15,845 bases of DNA. Source: Sedimentisphaerales bacterium (GTDB lineage: Bacteria; Planctomycetota; Phycisphaerae; Sedimentisphaerales; SG8-4). Shown here in pieces: positions 6,039 through 13,800 of this stretch. Every line of letters starts with the position of its first letter. The stretch's first letter is position 1. Both the position numbers and the translations under genes were made by a program. Below the pieces are notes generated by a model. It saw nothing but the letters and a program-made list of their open reading frames with translations, did no database searches and had not been told where the DNA came from. The DNA lies in assembly GCA_016928975.1 (NCBI GenBank), contig JAFGJR010000037.1, positions 1 through 15,845 on the forward strand, given 5' to 3'.

Positions 6039-6722
6039 ATGAGACAAGGCTTCACGATCATTGAGTTGCTGGTTGTCATTGCCATCGTTGCTGTCATGAT
6101 GGCGATCCTGGTGCCGGCCTTGTCGCGTACGAGAGAACAGGCGAGGATCACCGCCGTGAACGCAGAGCTGCGCCAGATTGGTTTGGCTCTCGGGCTCTAT
6201 TTCGAGGACCATCAGAAGTTCCCTCCCACTCAGGAAGACTGTTTCAGTGGCAGGCTGACTGACCATCTGTATCAGCTCCCGACGGTTCTGTCCGCGAGCC
6301 GATATCTGCCCTCGACGGTGGACACGAATCCCATGTCCACCGTCATGGAGGATCGGTACAACCGGGGGCGCACGTACAAGTACCGTAGCGTCGGTGAGGT
6401 CATCAAGGACAGAGACATCGTTGACAAATGGATACAAGCCAAGCTATGGATACCGGATGGCTTCCCGTCGCACAGCACCATCGACGCCGACAAGGGCAAG
6501 TGGTATCCGAACGGTGACTGTCCCCGCGCGTCGTCGTCGCCGGTGGCATGGGTGGTCTTCAGTCTCGGACCCAGATTCAACGATGGATGGCTCGAGGAGA
6601 AGCTCGGCATGGAGAACAGGTACCCGGTGCCCAGGGAGCTGTGGTACTCGGCACAGGGGCATCACGGCCTGATTGTGAGAATGCAACTGAAGAACGGCGT
6701 GGAAATCGGCTCGTTCCAGTAG
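6039..6722 (+). CDS. type II secretion-type pseudopilin (GspG-like)
   Basis: A 227-residue prepilin-like protein. The N-terminus MRQG|FTIIELLVVIAIVAVM is a textbook type IV/II prepilin: a four-residue leader ending in Gly, methylatable Phe at +1, Glu at +5, and a hydrophobic alpha-helix. After cleavage by a prepilin peptidase the helix assembles into a short pilus or anchors in the inner membrane. The following helix (ALSRTREQARITAVNAELRQIGLALGLYFEDHQKFPP) matches the GspG/planctomycete pseudopilin pattern. The C-terminal globular domain is unusual in length and has VVFSLGPRFNDGW, similar to the 'SLGPDG' motif of this group. GGTAGGCGG lies upstream of the ATG. It sits in a metal ABC operon, 30 nt after the exported protein and 6 nt before the ZnuA-like gene, with no secretion genes nearby. 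Confidence 0.88.
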   Translation: MRQGFTIIELLVVIAIVAVMMAILVPALSRTREQARITAVNAELRQIGLALGLYFEDHQKFPPTQEDCFSGRLTDHLYQLPTVLSASRYLPSTVDTNPMSTVMEDRYNRGRTYKYRSVGEVIKDRDIVDKWIQAKLWIPDGFPSHSTIDADKGKWYPNGDCPRASSSPVAWVVFSLGPRFNDGWLEEKLGMENRYPVPRELWYSAQGHHGLIVRMQLKNGVEIGSFQ

Positions 6723-6728
6723 GCGCGC

Positions 6729-7565
6729 ATGCAGATCCTCCAAGACAGAGGTATCAGAGAAACTGCCGCCTTGTTGGTGGTGCTTGTGGCAGGCTGCCGG
6801 GACGAGGGTGCGCGCCGCGAGGCCCCGGAGATTGCCGTGACGAATTCGTATCTTGCCTGCGCCGTCCGGGATCTGTGTGGCCCGGGCACGGGAATTCTGT
6901 GTCTGGCGCCGCCGGGAATGTGCCCTGGGCATTTCGACCTGTCGCCGGCCGACGTCCGGCGATTGGCGGGTTGCCGGATGCTGCTGTTGTTCGATTTCCA
7001 GCAGTCGGTGGAGCAGACGCTGACGCGGCTTCGCGACAAGGGGCTCAAGACGCATCTGGTCCGGGCGCCCGCTGGTCTGTGCGTCCCGGAGAACTACCTG
7101 GCAGTGTGCGAGGAGACCTCTCGCATCCTCGCTGAGGCATACCCCCGGCAAGCCGACGGGATCCGTGAGCGGTTGTCGGCCATTCGAGAACGCATGGAGA
7201 GACTGGGTGTTGAGACGAAGGACGCCGTGCGCAGGTCTGTGGCATCTTCGGCCGCGGTGCTGGTGTCGAATCACCAGGCCGGATTCGCTCAGTGGTTGGG
7301 GCTGGAGCCTGTGGCCACGTTTGTCGGAACCGATGTCGAAACGGCGTCCAACATCGACCAGTGTCTCAAGAAGGCTACCGGCCAGGGTGTCCGGTACGTC
7401 ATCGCCAATCAGCAGGAGGGAACGGCCCTGGCCGATGCTCTGGCGGAGCGGTTGCAGGTCAAGGCCGTCGTTTTCAGCAATTTCCCACAGAGCGGTGACG
7501 GCGCCGGTTTCGATCTGCTCGTCCGCGAGAACGTGAGGCGATTGACCGAGGCGGTTCCCCGATGA
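6729..7565 (+). CDS. ZnuA/TroA-like metal-binding lipoprotein of a cation ABC transporter
   Basis: A 278-residue solute-binding protein of the cluster A-I (ZnuA/TroA/PsaA) family. Residues 1-23 are a lipoprotein signal with lipobox VAGC, so Cys23 would be lipidated and the protein anchored in the membrane. The first metal-ligand region reads MCPGHFDLSPADVRRL (64-79; H68), matching the DPHxYxPSPxD element of ZnuA but with Cys65 nearby. The middle ligand region (around CVPENYLAVCEET) lacks the usual His and has Cys instead. H182 in VLVSNHQAGF is the third site. The fourth acidic ligand is not obvious (FSNFPQSGDGAG). It overlaps the ATPase gene by 4 bp. It is therefore a metal carrier, but the altered ligand set means the metal (zinc, nickel, cobalt or other) cannot be assigned. 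Ribosome-binding site is weak (AGTAGG). Confidence 0.8.
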   Translation: MQILQDRGIRETAALLVVLVAGCRDEGARREAPEIAVTNSYLACAVRDLCGPGTGILCLAPPGMCPGHFDLSPADVRRLAGCRMLLLFDFQQSVEQTLTRLRDKGLKTHLVRAPAGLCVPENYLAVCEETSRILAEAYPRQADGIRERLSAIRERMERLGVETKDAVRRSVASSAAVLVSNHQAGFAQWLGLEPVATFVGTDVETASNIDQCLKKATGQGVRYVIANQQEGTALADALAERLQVKAVVFSNFPQSGDGAGFDLLVRENVRRLTEAVPR

Positions 7566-8389
7566 CCGGCGGCTCGCTGATACTCTCCAACGTGCGGGTT
7601 CATCGCTCGGGGCGGACGATCCTGGAGATTGAGCGACTGGAGGTTCCTTCCGGCGCTTTCACTGGCGTTATTGGGGAGAACGGGGCAGGTAAGACGACGC
7701 TGCTTCGTGTCTGCGTCGGTCTGATCGAGTCCAAGGATGCCGTCGTGAGGCTCGACGGCCACGATCTGACACGGCTGCGGCCCTGGCACAAGAGCACGCT
7801 GCGAAGACACATCGGCTACGTTCCCCAATCCACCCAGTACAATGCAGAGCTGCCCTTCACCGTACGCGAGGTCGTGGCGATGGGGCGGGCGAGCGTTCGC
7901 CCATTGATGCTCCCTCTGAACAAGCGGGATCATGCAACTGTCGATCATTGGATCGATGTCCTGGGGCTATCCGATCGGCGTCGTCAGACCTTTCGAAGTC
8001 TGTCGGGAGGCGAGCAACAGAAAGTGCTGATCGCGCGCGCCATGGCGCAAGAGCCGCGAATCCTTATGCTGGATGAGCCGTGCGCGAATCTCGATTTCAC
8101 CTGGCGATATCAAATCTCCGATATCGTCGAGCGGCTTCACCATCAGACGGGGATCACGGTGCTGATGGTCTCCCACGATACGAGCGTGCTGCCTCCCGGC
8201 TGCGGACGGCTGATTCTGTTGCAGGACGGGCGTATTCTCGCGGATGGGCGGGCGGAAGACGTGCTGACTCGCGACGTCCTGTGCCGTGCGTATCGAGGGT
8301 GGCTCACGTCGGTTGAAGTCGCAGGACGCCGATATGTTGCAAGTGCTGTGGACGAGCGTACCGACCAATCGCCGTCACCAGGCGGATGA
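7562..8389 (+). CDS. ABC transporter ATP-binding protein, ZnuC-like
   Basis: A 275-residue cytoplasmic ATPase. Walker A is GENGAGKT (38-45), the ABC signature LSGGEQQ is at 147-153, Walker B with the catalytic glutamate is ILMLDEP (about 167-173; E172) and the switch histidine is H205 in MVSHD. The Q-loop region reads YVPQSTQYN (about 86-94). Length and motifs fit the ZnuC/MntB/TroB type that energises ZnuB-like permeases. ATGA overlap with the lipoprotein gene and a 7-nt gap before the permease show a single transcription unit and translational coupling. It pairs with the permease at 8397 as a homodimeric ATPase. Confidence 0.92.
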   Translation: MTGGSLILSNVRVHRSGRTILEIERLEVPSGAFTGVIGENGAGKTTLLRVCVGLIESKDAVVRLDGHDLTRLRPWHKSTLRRHIGYVPQSTQYNAELPFTVREVVAMGRASVRPLMLPLNKRDHATVDHWIDVLGLSDRRRQTFRSLSGGEQQKVLIARAMAQEPRILMLDEPCANLDFTWRYQISDIVERLHHQTGITVLMVSHDTSVLPPGCGRLILLQDGRILADGRAEDVLTRDVLCRAYRGWLTSVEVAGRRYVASAVDERTDQSPSPGG

Positions 8390-8396
8390 GTCGTCA

Positions 8397-9197
8397 ATGG
8401 ACCCATTCTTCTATCTTGTTGTTCTTGCGGGGGCCATCACGGGGGCCAGTTGTGGCCTGCTCGGCGTGTATGTCGTGGGTCTCCGGTTGCCTTTCATCGG
8501 CATCTTCATTTCGCATACGGCCATGGCCGGTGCCGTGTACTCCCAACTGCTTGGCCTGAATCCCACGCTCGCTCCGATGGTATTCTCCGCCGCCGGCGCA
8601 ATGGGCCTGGCGGCGATTCGGCCGGAGAAATCCCGCCTCGATCCGAATGTCGCCCTGGCGATTCTGTTCTCTTTGATGCTGGGTCTCACGTTCCTCGGCA
8701 TCGGCCTGGTGCAGGGGAGCCGATCCGAAGTCCTCACGCTGCTCTGGGGCAGCATCCTGTTCGTTCAGGCAAGAACCGTTCTCGTCATCAGCCTCGCGGG
8801 CGTCGCCTTCGGTGTCTTCGCCGCGGCGTTCAACAAAGAGCTGAAGGTCCTGCTCTTCAGCCGTGCTATCGCCTCCGCGACCGGCGTGCATGACACGCTG
8901 GTCTATTCCCTGTTTCTCGGCCTGTGCGGTGTGGTTCTGGCCGTAAACCTGCCGCTGGTCGGGGGATTGATGATCTTCAGTCTGATCACGAATCCAGCGG
9001 CGGCAGCCTACCAGATTTGCCGCGGCCATCGAGCGGCAGTGGTCACCTCCATCCTGTTCGGAGCTGCCAGCGCCGTCGGTGGATTTCTCGTCTCATACGT
9101 TCTTGACCTTCCGACCGGCGCCTGCATCGTGTTGGCCAGCACGGCGCTGTTCGCTCTGGCGGCCTTGTACCGAGCTGTCGGTGGCAGGGCGGACTGA
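8397..9197 (+). CDS. metal ABC transporter permease, ZnuB-like
   Basis: A 266-residue integral membrane protein of the ZnuB/TroC/MntB permease family with about eight or nine predicted transmembrane segments. The N-terminus FYLVVLAGAITGASCGLLGVYVVGLRLPF and the segment SHTAMAGAVYSQL match the conserved 'GxxLGxxxVLRRMSFxGDALSHA' region of the family. The open frame runs upstream to 8286, but ATG 8397 is chosen because it lies just after the ATPase stop and gives a normal hydrophobic start; upstream starts would create a long overlap with the ATPase gene. It forms the transmembrane pore used by the lipoprotein and ATPase of the preceding genes. The operon appears to end here: the next gene begins 146 nt away with its own promoter. 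Confidence 0.9.
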   Translation: MDPFFYLVVLAGAITGASCGLLGVYVVGLRLPFIGIFISHTAMAGAVYSQLLGLNPTLAPMVFSAAGAMGLAAIRPEKSRLDPNVALAILFSLMLGLTFLGIGLVQGSRSEVLTLLWGSILFVQARTVLVISLAGVAFGVFAAAFNKELKVLLFSRAIASATGVHDTLVYSLFLGLCGVVLAVNLPLVGGLMIFSLITNPAAAAYQICRGHRAAVVTSILFGAASAVGGFLVSYVLDLPTGACIVLASTALFALAALYRAVGGRAD

Positions 9198-9270
9198 GCC
9201 TCCTCGTCACGCGTCTCATCGCTCCGCGAGTGCGAGATCCGCCGTACTATGGTCAAAGAGTCATTTCCAC

Positions 9271-9299
9271 TTGCGGCCTGTCGCTCTGAATGGTAGAAT
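9271..9299 (+). promoter_or_regulatory. sigma70-like promoter of the yifB-type gene
   Basis: TTGCGG (9271-9276) and TAGAAT (9294-9299, 5 of 6) are 17 nt apart. The ATG at 9344 is about 45 nt downstream, with GGAGAG (9332-9337) as a good ribosome-binding site. Confidence 0.5.
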
Positions 9300-9343
9300 C
9301 CCATAGTAGGCTCTGATTACGCGAACCCTATGGAGAGAAGACG

Positions 9344-10873
9344 ATGCTTGCGAGGCTGCACAGCGTGACCCTTGAGGGAATCGAGGGTGTCATTTGCGAG
9401 GTGGAGGTGGACGTCGCTCGCGGCGGGCTGGAGAAGTCCATCGTCGTGGGCCTGCCCGATACCGCCGTCAAGGAGAGTATCGAACGGGTCAAGAGCGCCA
9501 TCATCAACTGCGGGTACAGGTATCCCAAGACGCAGTCGCTCGTCAACCTGGCGCCGGCGGACGTGAAGAAGGCCGGTCCCGCGTTCGACCTGCCCATCGC
9601 GCTGGGGATGCTCATCGGTGAGGGTGTCTTGGCCGGGCCTGCCATCAAGGATTATGTCATTGTCGGTGAGCTGGCGCTGGACGGTCGAGTTCGGCCGGTC
9701 AACGGCGTGCTCAGCATGGCTCTGACGGCGGCCGGCAACGGATTCTCCCGGATGATCGTCCCGCTGGACAACGCCAAAGAGGCGGCGGTCGTGCAGAACA
9801 TCGAGGTGTTCGGGGTGGGCTCGCTGTCGCAGGTTGTGGACTTTCTGGCCAACCGGCTTCCGCTGGACACGACCGTGACCGATATCGACGCCCTGTTCGA
9901 CGTCGCGTCACATTATGAAGTCGATTTTGCAGATGTCAAAGGTCAGGAAAGCGTCAAGCGCGCGCTGACCATCGCAGCGGCCGGCGCCCACAATATCATG
10001 ATGATCGGCCCCCCGGGCGCGGGCAAGACCATGCTCGCCCAGCGATTGGCGACGATCCTGCCTCCGTTGAGCGTGGAGGAGTCGCTGGAAACCACGCGCA
10101 TCTACTCGGCGGTAGGTCTGCTGAAGAAGGATCAGGCCCTTCTGGCGACGCGTCCGGTTCGTACGCCGCATCACTCCGCCAGTGGTCCGGCGCTCATCGG
10201 CGGCGGTTCCTCTCCCCGGCCGGGAGAGCTGTCGCTGGCGCATTTTGGGATTCTCTTTCTCGATGAGTTCGTCGAGTTTCCCCGGCACGTGCTGGAGATG
10301 ATCCGCCAGCCGCTCGAAGATGGCTACGTGATCGTCTCGCGTGCCAAGAAGACGATCCACTTCCCCGCTCAGTTCATGTTGGTGGCAGCCATGAATCCAT
10401 GCCCCTGCGGCTACTACGGCGGCAGTCTGCGGGCCTGCAAGTGCGCGCCGGGCCAGATCGCCCGTTACGTGGCGAAGGTGTCCGGGCCGCTCGTGGACCG
10501 GATCGACATCCACATCGATGTGCCCGCCGTGGCCTTCAGCAAGCTGCGGTCCAAAACACGGCAAATCGACTCCGCAACGCTGCGGGCCAGCGTCATGGCC
10601 GCCAGGGCGGTGCAGAAGCGTCGCTTCGGCGAGCGCAGAGTCCTGACCAATGCCCACATGACCCACAAACAGTTGGAACAGTTCTGTCCGCTCGATTCGG
10701 TGGGCGAGCTTCTGCTCAAGGAGGCGGTGCTGGAGCTGGGTCTCAGCGCGCGGGCACACGACAAGATCTGCAAAGTAGCCCGGACGATCGCCGACCTGGA
10801 CGGCAGCGAGAACATCCACGGCGAGCACGTCGCGGAGGCCATTGGCTATCGCAAGCTCGACCGGAAGCTCTGA
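9344..10873 (+). CDS. comM: YifB/ComM-family Mg-chelatase-like AAA+ ATPase
   Basis: A 509-residue protein of full family length. The N-terminal ChlI-type (Lon-N-like) domain occupies about 1-185, with the conserved FDLPIALGML and ELALDGRVRPVNG. The AAA+ core has Walker A GPPGAGKT (222-229) and Walker B ILFLDEF (about 303-309, D307-E308), then the family's Cys cluster NPCPCGYYGG...ACKCAPGQIARY, a possible metal-binding element, and a C-terminal Mg-chelatase domain with LSARAHDKICKVARTIADL. In naturally transformable bacteria ComM is a hexameric helicase that extends heteroduplex branch migration during integration of incoming DNA; the family is also widespread in non-competent bacteria. It has its own promoter and converges on the CotH gene, with only 3 bp between the two stops. 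It is not obviously linked to the metal operon. Confidence 0.93.
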   Translation: MLARLHSVTLEGIEGVICEVEVDVARGGLEKSIVVGLPDTAVKESIERVKSAIINCGYRYPKTQSLVNLAPADVKKAGPAFDLPIALGMLIGEGVLAGPAIKDYVIVGELALDGRVRPVNGVLSMALTAAGNGFSRMIVPLDNAKEAAVVQNIEVFGVGSLSQVVDFLANRLPLDTTVTDIDALFDVASHYEVDFADVKGQESVKRALTIAAAGAHNIMMIGPPGAGKTMLAQRLATILPPLSVEESLETTRIYSAVGLLKKDQALLATRPVRTPHHSASGPALIGGGSSPRPGELSLAHFGILFLDEFVEFPRHVLEMIRQPLEDGYVIVSRAKKTIHFPAQFMLVAAMNPCPCGYYGGSLRACKCAPGQIARYVAKVSGPLVDRIDIHIDVPAVAFSKLRSKTRQIDSATLRASVMAARAVQKRRFGERRVLTNAHMTHKQLEQFCPLDSVGELLLKEAVLELGLSARAHDKICKVARTIADLDGSENIHGEHVAEAIGYRKLDRKL

Positions 10874-10876
10874 TTG

Positions 10877-13800
10877 TCACCTCGGCGGGACCGGTGGTTT
10901 CGGGGGCTCGTCGGGCGGGATCGACGGGATTTGCGAAAGGATCGCGGCCCGGCGACTCAGCACGTAGTTCTTGATCTGGTCCCGGCGACCGTCGCCCAGA
11001 CCTTCGGCAATCAGGACTCCGGCGTTCTCGTCGATGTAGCGGTCGAACGCCGTCGGCGGATTGTCTGTGCCGTAAGAGGTCTGCCACGGACCCGCCAGCA
11101 GTTCCTCGAACGCCTTCCCGTACAGTTGCCGGTACCTCGAGTAGTTCAGGAACGCGTTGACCTCGGGGAAATGGCCGGCCACGGAGAACACGCTCGTGTT
11201 GGCGCCGTCGCCCGCGCCGAAGGCGAAGTCGATATCCCAGGGCACGAGGTACCATTTCCCCTCCGGCAGGGCATAGTAGAAGACGTTGTTCTTGCCCCGC
11301 CTGTATCCATAGCTGTCCCAATCGCCGACCGCGTGACGGATCGCCAGAACCTTCGTGAAGTGCACGGGATCGAACTGGGCCTCGATCAACTGCGGATACC
11401 GGCCATCGGAGGTCGGTGTGTTCATCGCCACCGCCAGATCAAACAGATGCTGCCAATTGTCGTCCTCGGGGTGCGATCGTTTCTCGAAGTGCCAACGGTA
11501 GGTCTCGGGAATGAGCGGATGCTGGGCGTTGTACAGCAGGCCCTCGTCGGCCCGCTCACCGCTGTGCTGAGTGCCGTCCGCGTTGAACTCGAAGTAGTCG
11601 TCGATTTTGTGGAGGTAGCCCTCGTCGTTGCCCGGGAACCACGCGTTGACGTAATCGCCGTCGTTCTTCTGGACGTCGTCGAAATTGGAGTAGTGTCGGC
11701 CGTTGATGACTAAGCGCACCCATTCCTGCCGGGAGTATTGCAGACCCATCTGGGCATAGAACCAGTAGGCGACGCGTTCCTGGAGCGGGCCGCGATTGTT
11801 GCCTTCGGTGTTGTCGAGGTTGATCTCCTCCTTCGTGTGGAACCTCTGATCGGGGTCGAATTCGATCCGATAGGCATAGCGGTCGCGCGGGTCGCGGCCG
11901 AAGCCCGAGCGAATGAACGGGCTGCCGCGAAAGCGAATCCCGCAGTTGTAGTACACGTCGCTATCGTTGTACACGAACGTGCAGTCGAGCAACTCGTTGG
12001 AGAGGTTTGCCCGGGATCGAAAGGCGTTGATCACCGCATCGGACATCCAGATTCGATAGACCGCCAGCTTCGATGTGACGGTGGTATCGCCGACGCGGAT
12101 CAGGCAGGTCCGGTCCGGCACATCCGCCGATGGTTCCAGCTTTGTGGGGAATCGCGTCGTCGCGGAGCCGTCGGAGGCCTCGATGTAGAACGCCCGCATC
12201 GTATTGGTGGAGGCGCCCGGGATCACGGCTGTGTAGATTCCGTCCCCGCTGACTTCATCCTCGCCCGAGCCATTGTCCAGCATACCGGTGTTCGAGAACG
12301 CGGTCGTGCCCTCCGACCGGTAGTAGAGTGTGACGGCGCTGACGCCGTCATTGTCGATCACGCGGGCGGTCACGACGATCGGCTCGTTGGCCCTCGGTAC
12401 GACGGGAGTATGATGGATTTCGAGGATATCCGGGCCACGATTGGCGACAAAAGCTGTGTTTTGCCGGCCGGGCGAGCCCAGGTTCAGCGGCATCTGTAGC
12501 TCGAACGCGTTCGACGGTCTCGGCGGATGCACGGGCGACGTCTCCCGCGTCGTCCGCAGCAGCAGGAACCGGCTGCCGCGCAGCCAGCGGGCCCAGCCGC
12601 TGAAGATCACGTTGCCGGCGTTGGTGCTCGAGATCGACTGGTTGATGCGGTTGGCCCCGGGGTCGCCATGGCCGGTGGCGATCACGTGCAGCGAACGCGA
12701 GCCGGTATGACGGTCCTCGGTCGTGACGAACGAGCGGATGTGGTTGCCGAGGATTCGCCAGGAGCTCTCGCCGCTCTCGAACCCGCCGTTGGTCAGGCGA
12801 CTGGAGCTGTTGATCGTCAGTTGCAGATCGTCGAGCAGGATCTCGCCGGCGGTCAGCATCATGAGATCGAAGATCGTGACATTGTCATGCGTGTACTTGG
12901 CATCTCCGCTGTAGATGCTGTACGAGAACTGCTTCCAGGTCGTCTTGGCACTTTCATCGCTGTCGGCCCAGGCGTCCGGGGCGTCGTTGTTGCTTCGTGG
13001 GTCGCGCAGCTCGAGGCTGGCGCCGAGTCCGTCGGCCCACTTGGGCCACCGGCCGCCGTCATAGTAGGTGACCTCATCGGCAGTTGACAGGTACGTTTTG
13101 AGTTTGCCGGTCTGTGGGTCGTTGGCCTTGAAGGGCAGGCACAGGCGGATGCGCTCGCTGTGGTTGTCGAGCGTGCCGACGTAGGGCCCGACGAGATTCA
13201 TGCCGATCGTGAGGTTGTTGTACAGGGCGGCCAGGAAGACCGGGTCCTTGGCCACGACGAGGTACGAGCCCGGCTGCATCACGGCGTTGCTGCCGAACGT
13301 GTACTCGATGCCGTCCGTGAACGCCCAGTCGGCCAGCGAGACGGACTTGGTCCCGCGGTTGTGCAGCTCGATGTACTCGTAGCTGTCCTCTCGCATCGCG
13401 TGATTGTACATGATCTCGTGGATCACGATGTCGTGGACGAGGGGCTTGGCGTTGGCGGCTCCGCGTGTGGCGGAGGACAGGCAAGTCAGATATGGCGATC
13501 CATTGGGGTACCGGCCGAACGTGACGTCGGGCGGCATGACGCCGTAACGCACGGCATCGAGCACCCGGAGCGGCCTCTGTCTTGCCTCCGTCGAGGCCGC
13601 CGTCAGATACACGGTTTCTCCCGAGAAATCCAGCCCGAACGGCAGGCTGCTGGAGCCAGTGCCCTGACTATATGCCTTGAACTCGCCCGGCTTGAGCGTG
13701 CCGGCGGGAAGCTTGTACTGCAACAGATTGAGCCGGTTGTCGCTCAGGTAGAGACTGCCCAGATCGACCGAGACGGGACCGGGATTGTACAGCTCGATCC

